Assembly: GCA_029263715.1 (NCBI GenBank)
Contig: JAJUFP010000001.1
Location: 62,001 to 126,000 of the forward strand
From: Nitrososphaera sp.
GTDB taxonomy: Archaea > Thermoproteota > Nitrososphaeria > Nitrososphaerales > Nitrososphaeraceae
Direction of reading: 5' to 3'
DNA: 64,000 bases
Numbering within the stretch: the stretch's first letter is position 1; each line of letters begins with the position of its first letter. Below the pieces are notes generated by a model that made no database searches, was not told the origin of the DNA, and worked only from the letters and a program-made list of their open reading frames with translations. Positions 33,814-44,900 of the stretch are shown one piece after another. Both the position numbers and the translations under genes were made by a program.

Positions 33814-34551
33814 TTAAGGCTGGGCTTCCTTCTTTTCTTCGGCCGGCTTTTCCTCTTTCTTTTCTGGCTGCGGAGCAGCATAGTTCTCTACGAACTTGAG
33901 GTTCTTGACGGCCGGCACGAACTTGAAGATGTCGTTGGCTACAGCTCTTTTGATTATCTGGAGGCCTTCTGCCAAGTATGCTTCTTCTGGAAGCGTGATC
34001 TCTAGGTCCGAGCCTGAAAGGTTGAACTTGAGCTTGTTGTCCTCGATGCCCATCCTCCTCTTGATAAGGGCGGTTACCTTCTCGTTGTCGGTCTCTAGTT
34101 TCTTGACCACGTTTACATCGTAAAGCAGCACCCTGCCGGCCAGCCTGTGGTTGAAGTCGATTTGGACCCTTCCTGAGCCGACGTACCGGACAACGCCTGT
34201 CCTGTCTTCCAACTCGACAATGTCTCCAACGCTTACCTCGTCGGCCTTTTCTCCCAGCTTGCGCTGCGGGATCATCCTTACCTTGTTGGGGTCTCTTTCG
34301 CCAAACCCCTTGTCTGGAGTGACCTCGACGTTGAGTTTGTCGCCCACGTTGGCGTTGGCCAGGGCCTCGTCAAGGCCCTTTAGGACCCAAGCCTCGCCGA
34401 CGGAAACAAGCCTCGGTTCGTATTTGCGGGTTGAATCGTAATGATCGGTCTTTTTCGCGTCTTCTTCGCGCGTGGTTTCAAAGACCTCGTTAGTGTCTTT
34501 AACTCTAGCAGTATAATCTACCAGTATGAGAGAACCCTTTTCCAAAGTCAT
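33814..34551 (-). CDS. FKBP-type (SlyD-like) peptidyl-prolyl isomerase
   Basis: A 245-residue protein from ATG 34551. The FKBP core (KGSLILVDYTARVKDTNEVFE, then VLKGLDEALANANVGDK, GFGERDPNKV, and FNHRLAGRVLLYDVNV) encloses an inserted flap, as in the archaeal long-type FKBPs with a chaperone IF domain. After about 160 a second domain follows, ending in a Lys/Glu-rich tail (PEKKEEKPAEEKKEAQP). It probably helps fold cytosolic proteins. A TATA box (34574-34582) 24-31 nt upstream supports this start over ATG 34563. Confidence 0.92.
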   Translation of the reverse strand: MTLEKGSLILVDYTARVKDTNEVFETTREEDAKKTDHYDSTRKYEPRLVSVGEAWVLKGLDEALANANVGDKLNVEVTPDKGFGERDPNKVRMIPQRKLGEKADEVSVGDIVELEDRTGVVRYVGSGRVQIDFNHRLAGRVLLYDVNVVKKLETDNEKVTALIKRRMGIEDNKLKFNLSGSDLEITLPEEAYLAEGLQIIKRAVANDIFKFVPAVKNLKFVENYAAPQPEKKEEKPAEEKKEAQP

Positions 34552-34573
34552 GAAAACCGACACGGTTTTTACC

Positions 34574-34582
34574 TTATATTAA
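34574..34582 (-). promoter_or_regulatory. TATA box of the FKBP gene
   Basis: The minus strand reads CTTAATATAAGG. The expected transcript start about 24-26 nt downstream falls at or just before ATG 34551, implying a leaderless transcript from the internal ATG. Confidence 0.6.
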
Positions 34583-34619
34583 GCTTAACAGGATTGAAAA
34601 AAGTAGTAAAAAAGGCACC

Positions 34620-35765
34620 CTAGTTGAGTGCTTTGAGTCTGTCCAGCGCCACGGACGTGGCTTCTGGGTTGGCCTTTATACCGGTCATGTTCATGGCAGC
34701 CGCTATCGATGACAGCGTCCTCATGACATGGTACCTGCTGACCTCGCCCATGCTGCCTACCCTGAAGACCTTACCCTTCAGATCGCCAAAGCCGCCGGCC
34801 ACCAGGACCTTGAATTCTGAAGACAGCAGCCCGCGGAACTTTTTGTCGTCCATTCCCGGCAAATAGTTTACAGCGATGACCACGTTGCTTCTGGCATCGG
34901 GGTTGGCAAAGGGAGTCAGTCCCATGGCGTTGAGGCCGGCATAGAACGCGTCGGCGCAGACCCTGTGGCGTCTTATTCTGGCGTCCATGCCTTCTTCCAG
35001 TATGATGTTAAGCGCCTCCCTGAAGGCGTAGTAAAGTGGTAAGGCCGGCGTGAACGGCGTCTCGTTGTGTTCCTCGTAGTACTTGAAGTAGCGCTTGAGG
35101 TTGAGGTACTGGGTCGGCGGCGGGTTTTCCTGCATGTACTTTTTGGCCCGCGGGCCGATGGATATGGGCGAGACTCCCGGCGGCGCGGCAAGAGCCTTCT
35201 GCGATGCAGTTACGCAGATGTCTATGTTCCACTTGTCTACTGGAAGCTCGTCTCCGCCAAGCACAGAGACTGCATCAGCGATAAAGAATGCCCCCTTGTT
35301 GCTGGCCAGCTGGCCAAGTTTATCCATGTATCTGATGGTCGTGCCAGTCGAGGTTTCGTTGTAAACGGCATACAGGGCCTTGATGTCTTTGTGCTGGTCA
35401 AAGGCCTTCTCATACTCCTCAAAGGGCGGATTCTGTCCAAACGGAGCCTTGATCCTTATTGCCTGGCCGCCCCAGCTGTCGATGAGGTCTGCAAGCCTGG
35501 TGCTGAACTCTCCGTTGACCGGGATCAAAGCCTTGTCTCCCTTCTTGATCAGGTTGACTACCGAGGCTTCAACTGCGCCGGTACCTGACGTGGTCAGCAG
35601 AACAATGTCGCTGGCTGTCTGGAAGACCTTCTGCGTCTTTTCGTAAATCTCTTTGTACAATACACGAAAATCCTCACTCCTGTGGTTTATTACAGGCGCA
35701 AGCATCGCGTTCATTACCCTGTTGGGCACGTTGGTTGGACCCGGAAGCATAACGAGGTATTCCAT
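34620..35765 (-). CDS. Alanine-glyoxylate / serine-pyruvate-type aminotransferase
   Basis: A 381-residue class V aminotransferase. The N-terminal LMLPGPTNVP, the SGTGAVEASV loop, IADAVSVLGGDELPVD and the PLP-lysine region CVTASQKALAAPPGVSPI (Lys about 189) match the SPT/AGT branch. It interconverts alanine/serine with glyoxylate or a related keto acid. Convergent with nothing and divergent from the M24 peptidase, whose own start lies 90 nt away. Confidence 0.93.
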   Translation of the reverse strand: MEYLVMLPGPTNVPNRVMNAMLAPVINHRSEDFRVLYKEIYEKTQKVFQTASDIVLLTTSGTGAVEASVVNLIKKGDKALIPVNGEFSTRLADLIDSWGGQAIRIKAPFGQNPPFEEYEKAFDQHKDIKALYAVYNETSTGTTIRYMDKLGQLASNKGAFFIADAVSVLGGDELPVDKWNIDICVTASQKALAAPPGVSPISIGPRAKKYMQENPPPTQYLNLKRYFKYYEEHNETPFTPALPLYYAFREALNIILEEGMDARIRRHRVCADAFYAGLNAMGLTPFANPDARSNVVIAVNYLPGMDDKKFRGLLSSEFKVLVAGGFGDLKGKVFRVGSMGEVSRYHVMRTLSSIAAAMNMTGIKANPEATSVALDRLKALN

Positions 35766-35855
35766 AATCGGGGAAACGAGTCCCTGATCCGATATTTAAA
35801 TCAACAAGAAAAATGGTGGCAACGTTTTATAGAACTGAAATGTCGTATCCCAGTC

Positions 35856-36920
35856 ATGAAAGAGCGGCGGTCCAGAATTCTTCGTCACGCAGCCGACCTA
35901 GGCTGCAATGTAGTGGCAGCCTTTGAGCCAGAAAACGTGTTCTACCTCACCGGCTTTTGGGGGGAGGCCATCGCCGTCTGCACCGAGGGCGGCACAAAAC
36001 TGATCGCACCAAAACTGGAATATTCAAGGGCCAAACAGTCATCCGTTGATTGCGAGGTAATCCCCACTGAAAGGGGGAGCGAGCTCATATCGTCTTTTGC
36101 CGCGCAGACAAAGGCAAGCAGGGTCTGCACTGACTGCAGCGACTATTCCGCCGTCGAGCAGATAAGAAAGCAGAACGGCAACATAGTGACGGACACCGAA
36201 CCGTTCTTTCAGACGCGCAGGATAAAAGACGAAGGCGAGATCCGCGTCATAACCCACGCCTCGCACATACTTGACAGGCTTTACGAGATATGCACCGAGG
36301 AGATCAAGCCCGGCGTCTCTGAGCGGGAGCTGCAGGCCAAGCTGATATACGAGGCCATGAAGATAGGAGCCAACCCGCCGTCGTACAAGTCGACCCTTAA
36401 CCCGCTTATAATAGCCGGCGGACCAAACGGAGCGCTTCCTCACGCCGAGGTCACCGACAGAAAGTTTCGAAAGAAGGACATGATAGTCGTCGACCTGACC
36501 CTTAGGCACGCCGGCTACATAGCCGATGCCACGAGAACCTTTGCTCTGGGGACACCAAGCCAAGAGGCAATGCATGTCTATGAAATAGTCAAAGAATCGC
36601 AGAAGGCCGGCCTTCAAGCTGCCAGACCTGGGGCTACCTGCGGAGATGTCGACGCAGCCTGCAGAGACCTGATAGATGAGCAAGGCTTTGGCAAATACTT
36701 TATCCACTCCACCGGCCATGGAATCGGGCTTGACGTCCATGAGCCTCCATGGCTTCGCACAAAAAACAGCGAGGTGTTGCAGACGGGTATGGCAGTCACC
36801 GTTGAGCCTGGCATATACCTGGAAAACAAGTTTGGCGTGAGAATCGAGGACAGCATCATCATAACAGGCGGCAGGCCGAAGATCTTGAACAGGTTTACAA
36901 AAGACCTCGTCGTGCTCTGA
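35856..36920 (+). CDS. M24-family Xaa-Pro aminopeptidase-like protein
   Basis: A 354-residue protein from ATG 35856, with a creatinase-like N-terminal domain and a C-terminal pita-bread fold. The five metal ligands are visible: VDLTLRHAGYIADATRTF (two Asp), HSTGHGIGLDVHEPP (His), VTVEPGIY (Glu) and RIEDSI (Glu). It removes N-terminal residues before proline or acts on dipeptides. A longer upstream frame to 35682 overlaps the divergent aminotransferase and lacks homology, so it is not used. TATA-like ATATTTAAATC lies about 60 nt upstream. Confidence 0.92.
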   Translation: MKERRSRILRHAADLGCNVVAAFEPENVFYLTGFWGEAIAVCTEGGTKLIAPKLEYSRAKQSSVDCEVIPTERGSELISSFAAQTKASRVCTDCSDYSAVEQIRKQNGNIVTDTEPFFQTRRIKDEGEIRVITHASHILDRLYEICTEEIKPGVSERELQAKLIYEAMKIGANPPSYKSTLNPLIIAGGPNGALPHAEVTDRKFRKKDMIVVDLTLRHAGYIADATRTFALGTPSQEAMHVYEIVKESQKAGLQAARPGATCGDVDAACRDLIDEQGFGKYFIHSTGHGIGLDVHEPPWLRTKNSEVLQTGMAVTVEPGIYLENKFGVRIEDSIIITGGRPKILNRFTKDLVVL

Positions 36921-36954
36921 ATACATAAGAACTGGCTAGACCAATAATTACCAG

Positions 36955-37980
36955 ATGAAAAGGGCGGCAGCCATTGCAATAACAATAGCTGCACTTGCGG
37001 GTTTCTCGCCTGCATTTGGACAGACCTTCCAGGAAGAACTTTACTTTTACCCGGAGGTTCCAACGCAGGCCAGCAACGTTGTTGCGCACATTTTACTGAC
37101 TGCTCCCACACCGTGCCATGAAGTAACGCTGCAAGACTTCAAACTGTCAGACAGCGAAATTTCACTAAATGTTGAAGTAAATCCGCCTCCACCAGAAACT
37201 GTATGCATCCAAGTGCTCAAGCAACATTCGCTGACGCAGGAAATTGGCCAGCTTGATGCCGGTGCATACACCGCGCGGCTGTACGTTAACGGCCAAGAAA
37301 AAACCTCCACCAAGCTGTATGTGACAGAGTACGACGTGGCAGTGCTGGCAACCGGCAAGTTTACCGATGAGCAGGGCGGCTTGAACCTGGTTGGCGAAGT
37401 ACAAAACACCGCGAATAAGTCTATCCGCCTGACAAGAATCGATGTCTCGTTTTTCGAAGGAGATCAGCTGCTAAGAGAAGAGCAGGCGTACACCACGATG
37501 ACCATCATAACCCCCAACATGACCTCGGGATTTAGCATGCCGCTGAATCCGGACCTGCAGGACAAGGAATACTCGGTTCGGGTTACGTCCTATGAAGTTG
37601 CAGAGGAACCAGAAAGGGCGCTGCGGCTTGTAGTCGAGCCGGCAACCAAGGATGGTTACGGCATGGTATCCGGCCAAGTCCATAACGGAGCAGATAGGGA
37701 CGCAAAGCAAGTCAAGATAGTCTGTGCCATTTACAAAGAAGGGCGTGTTATAGACTCGATTTTTGGGTACACAAATCCGCCGGATATACCCGCCGGCCAG
37801 AGCGCGGGTTTTGAAGTATTGACGCATTACAAGACTTCAGAATTCTTGCCAAGCTGCAATGCAGAGGCGCAGGGGCTGGCTGCTTCAGAAGTGCAGGTCG
37901 TGCCGGAGTTTCCCGTCACTATCCTGTCGCTGGCAGCATCACTTGGCATCGCTGTCTATCTGTTTAGAAAAAGACTTTGA
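36955..37980 (+). CDS. Exported beta-sandwich protein with a PEF-type C-terminal sorting signal
   Basis: A 341-residue protein with a signal peptide (about 2-23, ending in AFGQ), a body of repeating beta-rich segments (EVQNTANKSIRLTRIDVSFFEGD and SGQVHNGADRDAKQVKIVCAIYKEG are paralogous FxLYD-like repeats), and a C-terminal VPEFPVTILSLAASLGIAVY helix followed by basic FRKRL. This PEF-x-helix-x-basic layout is an archaeosortase recognition tail. The protein is likely attached to the surface; its ligand is unknown. Confidence 0.85.
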   Translation: MKRAAAIAITIAALAGFSPAFGQTFQEELYFYPEVPTQASNVVAHILLTAPTPCHEVTLQDFKLSDSEISLNVEVNPPPPETVCIQVLKQHSLTQEIGQLDAGAYTARLYVNGQEKTSTKLYVTEYDVAVLATGKFTDEQGGLNLVGEVQNTANKSIRLTRIDVSFFEGDQLLREEQAYTTMTIITPNMTSGFSMPLNPDLQDKEYSVRVTSYEVAEEPERALRLVVEPATKDGYGMVSGQVHNGADRDAKQVKIVCAIYKEGRVIDSIFGYTNPPDIPAGQSAGFEVLTHYKTSEFLPSCNAEAQGLAASEVQVVPEFPVTILSLAASLGIAVYLFRKRL

Positions 37981-37983
37981 CAT

Positions 37984-40245
<2,262 letters not shown>

Positions 40246-40271
40246 CTAAGACATAATAAAAAAACTTTGTA

Positions 40272-40285
40272 CGCAGTGCAATGCA
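40272..40285. promoter_or_regulatory. TGCATTGCAATGCA-like element upstream of cdc48
   Basis: CGCAGTGCAATGCA differs by two bases from the perfect palindrome at 40942 and lies immediately upstream of the AT-rich TATA region (40251-40266) of cdc48. It is part of the series of related elements at 40.3-50.8 kb. Confidence 0.5.
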
Positions 40286-40380
40286 AAGAATTTTCCTAGT
40301 TGGACGACATGGCTGACTCAAGTTTATGGCAAGACCATGATTCTGACTTAGCCCCCCGTCCTGGTTGATTTTATGCGTTT

Positions 40381-40914
40381 TTATTTTACAACATGCAGCA
40401 GGTCTTTGGGGCCGCGGGTTATCTTGTCGGAGGGTTTTTCGTTGGGGTATCCTATGGGAAGCATGGCCACGGGCCTGTGCTCCTTTGGCAGGCCCAGTAT
40501 CTCTGAAACCTTTTTTTCGTCAAAGGCTCCGACCCAGACGGCGGTCAAGCCCAGCGCGTAAACCGTCAATTGGGCATACGCCGCGGCTATGGTGGCATCC
40601 TGCACAGAAAACAGATCGGATCTCTTGCCGTACTTGAATGAAGAACGGGAGGCGTTGGCGCAGAATACCAGAAGGAGGGGCGCCTCTGCTATGAACTCCT
40701 GGTCATGGGCGGCGGCAACCAGTTCCCTTTTTGTCTTCTCGTTGATTATCTGGTAGACCTCAAATGTTTGCAGGCCGCCGGAGGAAGGAGCCATGTCGCA
40801 TACCTCAAGGATCCTGTCAAGGGTTTCTCTGTCAACCTTGTTGCTTTTGAATGAACGAATAGACCTTCGCCTGCTTGCCAGCTGCAGAAATGATTCTGAC
40901 ACGGGTTTTTCCAT
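40381..40914 (-). CDS. Nitroreductase-family FMN protein
   Basis: A 177-residue flavoprotein: SRRSIRSFKSNKVDRETLDRIL (FMN phosphate binding, about 14-37), DMAPSSGGLQTFEVYQI (about 40-56) and GLTAVWVGAFDEKKVSEIL with final RGPKDLLHVV. Such proteins reduce nitro groups, quinones or flavins and some dehalogenate or cleave C-C bonds. Divergently transcribed from the ferredoxin oxidoreductase operon, with a palindrome in between, so both may answer the same signal. Confidence 0.92.
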   Translation of the reverse strand: MEKPVSESFLQLASRRRSIRSFKSNKVDRETLDRILEVCDMAPSSGGLQTFEVYQIINEKTKRELVAAAHDQEFIAEAPLLLVFCANASRSSFKYGKRSDLFSVQDATIAAAYAQLTVYALGLTAVWVGAFDEKKVSEILGLPKEHRPVAMLPIGYPNEKPSDKITRGPKDLLHVVK

Positions 40915-40941
40915 ATCTGCATTTTACTTAAACCCCAAGAG

Positions 40942-40955
40942 TGCATTGCAATGCA
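40942..40955. promoter_or_regulatory. Perfect 14-bp palindrome TGCATTGCAATGCA
   Basis: The sequence equals its own reverse complement. It sits between the divergent nitroreductase (start 40914) and ferredoxin oxidoreductase (start 40979) genes. Variants occur at 40272, 44054, 47758, 49489 and 50809. A dimeric transcription factor site is the simplest reading. Confidence 0.65.
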
Positions 40956-40978
40956 AAGCAATCCACCGGGATTAATTA

Positions 40979-41893
40979 GTGACTGCAGACAATGTTAACT
41001 GCATGATGATCTCAGTCTGCCTGCTTGGAAGGGGCGGGCAGGGCATCAAGTCGGCAGCCCACATCTTGGGGACTGCCGCTTTTCTTGGCGGCCACTACGT
41101 TCAGGATCAGCCGCTGTACGGCGCCGAAAGGAGGGGAGGTCCTGTGACGGCATTCATAAGGCTTTCAGACGAACCAATACTGGACAGGGGGCCTGTTACT
41201 GATCCGCTGCTGATGGTTGTGGCCGATGACTCGCTTCTTGAAGATCAGCTTAAAGACTTCAATGTATCAGAAGACACGGTATTGTTTGTCAATACTTCAA
41301 AAAATGTTGATCACATCCGCTCAAGGTATGGCATCTCAAACCAGCTTGTGCTGTCAGATCTTTCTTTGATGGCCGAAGAGGTCCTAGAAAGCCCGGTGGT
41401 CAGCGCCGCCGTGGCCGGGGCGACGTCCCGGCTTTTGAATCAGGATTTTGGGGATCTTAAACAAGCTGTAATGCTGGAGCTGAGAAACATCGGACTGGAT
41501 CAAAAAGAAGCAGAAAAGAACCTTCTCCTTGCAAGGAAGGCATACGATTCTGTCATGCCAGTTAAACTGCCGGAGGCAAAAAAGGAAGCCCGGGAGCCTG
41601 CCTTTGTCGAACTGGTGTACCACGGACCTGAAGCATCCACCTGCAGCATCACCTCACCTGGAAATTCGCAGACTCGGCGCGTCGGCGACTGGGCGCGTCT
41701 AAAGCCGTTGATAGATTATGACGAATGCACAAAGTGCAGGATCTGCTTCGTCTACTGCCCGGACAGCGCCATAACAATTGGCACTGACGACTATCCGCAC
41801 GTGAACTATGACGCCTGCAAGGGCTGCGACATATGCTACACCGAGTGCCCGGTCAAGGCTATCTCGCTAGTGAGGAGGGACGAAAAGGCTTGA
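40979..41893 (+). CDS. porGD: 2-oxoacid:ferredoxin oxidoreductase, fused gamma and delta subunits
   Basis: A 304-residue fusion. Residues 1-205 are the gamma subunit (CLLGRGGQGIKSAAHILGTAA, then YGAERRGGPVTAFIRL), and the C-terminal part is a two-[4Fe-4S] ferredoxin-like delta subunit with CTKCRICFVYCPDSAI and CKGCDICYTECPVKAI. The enzyme oxidises pyruvate or a related 2-oxoacid to acyl-CoA and reduces ferredoxin. First gene of the operon with alpha and beta; GTG 40979 start. Overlaps the alpha start by 4 nt (TTGA). Confidence 0.93.
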   Translation: MTADNVNCMMISVCLLGRGGQGIKSAAHILGTAAFLGGHYVQDQPLYGAERRGGPVTAFIRLSDEPILDRGPVTDPLLMVVADDSLLEDQLKDFNVSEDTVLFVNTSKNVDHIRSRYGISNQLVLSDLSLMAEEVLESPVVSAAVAGATSRLLNQDFGDLKQAVMLELRNIGLDQKEAEKNLLLARKAYDSVMPVKLPEAKKEAREPAFVELVYHGPEASTCSITSPGNSQTRRVGDWARLKPLIDYDECTKCRICFVYCPDSAITIGTDDYPHVNYDACKGCDICYTECPVKAISLVRRDEKA

Positions 41894-43128
41894 AACAGCT
41901 TCTGACCGGCAACGCATCGGTTGCAACCGCGGTCAGGCTCTGCGGCGTTGATTACATACCGGCGTACCCGATAACGCCTCAGACAGAGATAATCGAGCTT
42001 TTGTCACGGTGGATAGGTGATGGCAGTATGGACGCAAGGCTAGTGATGATGGAGTCGGAGCATTCCATGATAACTGCCGCCGGAGCCGCGTCTTTGGCCG
42101 GCGCAAGGACGTTTACGGCCACCTCAAGCCAGGGACTTCTCTACGGCTTTGAGATGCTGTACAACCTTGCTGGTTGGCGCGTCCCTGTCGTCATGGCAAA
42201 CGTCTCAAGAGGCGTCGCCTCGCCCATCACCCTTGAGCCGGATCACAACGACGTGCTATCGGCCCGTGACAGCGGGTTTCTGCAAATCCATGCCGAGACC
42301 TGCCAGGAGGCCCTTGATTCGGTGATCATGGCCTATATGATGGCCGAGGATAGCCGGGTAAAGCTGCCAGCAATAGTGAACCTTGACGGCTTTTACCTTT
42401 CATACACCCGCGAACCGGTTCAAGTCCCGCAAAAAGAGCAGGTCCTGGAGTTGCTGCCGGAATACCGGCCGACAGCCGGCTACATGAGTGCCCAGAACCC
42501 GATGTCGGTGGCCGTCGCCGTGCTGGATGGCAGGGCATATTCTTATTTCAAGTACCAGATGCACCTTGCGTCTTTGAACGCCCTTGACGTGCATGAAAGG
42601 GTGTCAGGGGACTTTGAGCGAGTCTTTGGAAGAAAGTACGATGTAGTGGAGGGCTTTATGCTTGAAGATGCCGATTACGTCATAGTCATGACCAACTCCC
42701 TTACCACCACTGCTAGGGCCGCGGTAAAGGAGATGCGCAGTCAAGGAAGCAAGGTCGGTCTTGTCAGGATAAGGCTGCTTCGGCCGTTTCCCCGCAAGGA
42801 GGTGGCCCAGATGCTTGCCGGCAAAAAAGGCGTCGCAGTCTTGGACCAAAACATATCGATAGGAAGCGGCGGCATACTTTATCCTGAAGTCACAAGCGCG
42901 CTGTACCATAGAAGCGACCGGCCGAGCAAGGTCATTTCGTTCATTGGCGGCCTTGGAGGCAAGCACCTTGGTGTGGCGGAGTTCCGGCACATGATCAAGG
43001 TTACAGAAGAGTCTGTCAGAGAAGACCGCCAGCCGCTGCAAAGCATACTGCTTTTCACCGATTCCGACTGGGGCAAGGTCAAAGAGATGCTCAAGACGGC
43101 CGGAAAGCGGGAGGTGCCAGAACAGTGA
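41890..43128 (+). CDS. porA: 2-oxoacid:ferredoxin oxidoreductase, alpha subunit
   Basis: A 412-residue subunit from TTG 41890. VDYIPAYPITPQTEIIELL (about 19-37), the CoA- and TPP-interaction segment SSQGLLYGFEMLYN and VVMANVSRGVASPITLEPDHND match pyruvate:ferredoxin oxidoreductase alpha. An upstream in-frame ATG at 41833 lies inside the delta region and its translation is not family-like, so it is not used. It overlaps the beta subunit start by 4 nt. Confidence 0.93.
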   Translation: MKQLLTGNASVATAVRLCGVDYIPAYPITPQTEIIELLSRWIGDGSMDARLVMMESEHSMITAAGAASLAGARTFTATSSQGLLYGFEMLYNLAGWRVPVVMANVSRGVASPITLEPDHNDVLSARDSGFLQIHAETCQEALDSVIMAYMMAEDSRVKLPAIVNLDGFYLSYTREPVQVPQKEQVLELLPEYRPTAGYMSAQNPMSVAVAVLDGRAYSYFKYQMHLASLNALDVHERVSGDFERVFGRKYDVVEGFMLEDADYVIVMTNSLTTTARAAVKEMRSQGSKVGLVRIRLLRPFPRKEVAQMLAGKKGVAVLDQNISIGSGGILYPEVTSALYHRSDRPSKVISFIGGLGGKHLGVAEFRHMIKVTEESVREDRQPLQSILLFTDSDWGKVKEMLKTAGKREVPEQ

Positions 43129-44042
43129 CCAAGACGATAAGGGATCTGCCGATTGAGGAAAGCCTGACTTCTGGAACCATGCTGTGCGCCGGCTGTGGCG
43201 GAGCGCTGCTTGTCAGGATATTTGAAAAAGTGCTTGGACAGAACGTGGTAACGGTCAACGCTGCTGGCTGCATGAGCATGCTGTCTGTCTTTCCCCTGAC
43301 GCCGTTCAAGTCCTCGTGGTTCTACGTGGCCATGGCATCGGCTCCGGCCGCAGCCCAGGGGATAAGGGACGCCCTGGACATGCTGATAAAGAAGGGCAAG
43401 ATAAAGCCAGAAAACGACCTGAAAGTAGTCGTGGTGACCGGCGACGGCGCGGCCTCCGACATCGGGCTTCAGGCAACATCCGGAGCGATGCACCGGAAGC
43501 TGGACTTTTACTACCTGGTCTACGACAACGAGGGCTACTCAAATACTGGTTTTCAGGCGTCCGGCTCCTCTCCGTACGGATCTTCGACAAAGACCACACA
43601 TCCTTCTGCAATGACTCCACAGGGTACCATTCTTGACAAAAAGGATCTCTTTGAGATATGGAGGGCGCACAAACCTCCGTACATTGCAACCATTTCGCCG
43701 GCGTACATAGCAGACATGATGCGCAAAATAGACAAAGCTTCGCAATTTGCTGGCCCCAAACTCTTTATCGCGCATTCACCTTGCCCTCCTGGATGGGACA
43801 TCGATTCTGATGCCGTGATAAGGCTTGCCAAGATGGCAGTTGAAACCGGAGTCTGGCCGCTAAAGGAAGCAGTAAACGGCGAGGTTGCGCATTCTTTTGT
43901 GCAAAAGAAGCGCCGGCCCGTCGAGGAGTACCTAAAGATGCAGGGTAGGTTTGAGCACCTGTTCAAGCCGACAAGGCAGGAGCAAGTCCTGCAGACCATA
44001 CAGGGCAAAGTCGACGAGTACTGGGCCAAGGTCGTCAAGTGA
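43125..44042 (+). CDS. porB: 2-oxoacid:ferredoxin oxidoreductase, beta subunit
   Basis: A 305-residue TPP-binding subunit from GTG 43125. MLCAGCGGALLVRIFEKVL holds two cluster cysteines, NAAGCMSML another, and VVTGDGAASDIGLQ ... YDNEGYSNTGFQASGSSP is the GDG...N TPP/metal motif. C-terminal AHSPCPPGWD supplies the fourth Cys. The pattern favours pyruvate (PorB) over 2-oxoglutarate. It completes the three-gene operon. Confidence 0.93.
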   Translation: MTKTIRDLPIEESLTSGTMLCAGCGGALLVRIFEKVLGQNVVTVNAAGCMSMLSVFPLTPFKSSWFYVAMASAPAAAQGIRDALDMLIKKGKIKPENDLKVVVVTGDGAASDIGLQATSGAMHRKLDFYYLVYDNEGYSNTGFQASGSSPYGSSTKTTHPSAMTPQGTILDKKDLFEIWRAHKPPYIATISPAYIADMMRKIDKASQFAGPKLFIAHSPCPPGWDIDSDAVIRLAKMAVETGVWPLKEAVNGEVAHSFVQKKRRPVEEYLKMQGRFEHLFKPTRQEQVLQTIQGKVDEYWAKVVK

Positions 44043-44053
44043 TAACATTGTAG

Positions 44054-44067
44054 TGCATTGCAGTGTA
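44054..44067. promoter_or_regulatory. TGCATTGCA-type element upstream of the CBS gene
   Basis: TGCATTGCAGTGTA differs from the perfect palindrome at 40942 by two bases. It ends about 8 nt upstream of the TATA-like ACTTAAATA (44076-44084), which lies 25-30 nt before the GTG at 44107, so it is placed like an activator site. Confidence 0.55.
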
Positions 44068-44106
44068 TTCTGCCTACTTAAATAAAAAAATCTGATATGT
44101 GCAGTT

Positions 44107-44889
44107 GTGTCAATAGAATCCAAGCTAAGCAGTCTGAGGGTGGGAAATTACATGAGCAAGCCGGTCTTCACAGCCAGTCCGGATACCAGTTTTGCAGATG
44201 CCATATCTACAATGGCTGCCAAAAACATCGGCAACCTTGTTGTGGTGGAAAATGAAAACCCTGTGGGCATTCTTACAGAGCGGGAGATACTCCAGTACCT
44301 GTACATGAGCAAGACGGTTCCAAACAAGCCTATACAGTATGTCCTTACAGCCAAGTTTGCAAGGCTGACGCCGGACACAAGCATACTGGATGCAGCAAAG
44401 ACCATGATCTCAAAAAAGTCGCGTCTTTTGGTGTTTGACAAAGCAGAAAAGCTGACAGGCATAATCACGGCGTCTGATATGGTGAGGGCTTTTCTTGTAA
44501 CCGGCAGAAATCCTTCCCTGAAGGGGTTTGTGACTGGCAAGGTTTACTCGCTGCATACAAACAACACCATCCTCAATGCAGTCAAGATCATGTTTAAAAG
44601 AAGGATAGGAAGCGTGCTAGTAACAGCAGATGGCGGCCCTTATGGTATCTTTACCGAAAGGGACCTGCTGAACAAAGTCCTGACCAAAAATGTCGATGTT
44701 GAAGAGCGGGTAGGGGATTACTGCGTTCATCCAGTCATAACGGGAAAGCTGAGCATGGGTGCAAAGGGTGCAAGCGAACTGATGATGGCTAACAAAATAA
44801 AGCGGCTCCCGTTGACGTCAAGGGGCAAGATAGTGGCGATCGTGACGGCAAGGGATCTTGTCGAGGCATTCCAAAAAGGGTTCCGGTGA
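44107..44889 (+). CDS. Four-CBS-domain protein
   Basis: A 260-residue protein made of two Bateman modules (four CBS domains, about 14-70, 75-130, 145-200 and 205-258). Each repeat shows the hydrophobic ILTERE or GIFTERD and IVTARD edges. CBS pairs bind AMP, ATP, NAD or SAM and so sense energy or methyl-donor status. No catalytic domain is attached, so it probably acts by protein binding. GTG 44107 follows a good TATA box. Confidence 0.9.
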   Translation: MSIESKLSSLRVGNYMSKPVFTASPDTSFADAISTMAAKNIGNLVVVENENPVGILTEREILQYLYMSKTVPNKPIQYVLTAKFARLTPDTSILDAAKTMISKKSRLLVFDKAEKLTGIITASDMVRAFLVTGRNPSLKGFVTGKVYSLHTNNTILNAVKIMFKRRIGSVLVTADGGPYGIFTERDLLNKVLTKNVDVEERVGDYCVHPVITGKLSMGAKGASELMMANKIKRLPLTSRGKIVAIVTARDLVEAFQKGFR

Positions 44890-44900
44890 TATGCGGCTGT

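Noticed and set aside
35682-35855. Extended N-terminus of the M24 peptidase.
   Set aside because: It would overlap the divergent aminotransferase gene and has no homology to the family before ATG 35856.
41833-41889. Extended N-terminus of the porA subunit.
   Set aside because: It lies within the Cys-rich delta region in another frame and adds a sequence that does not resemble the alpha family.
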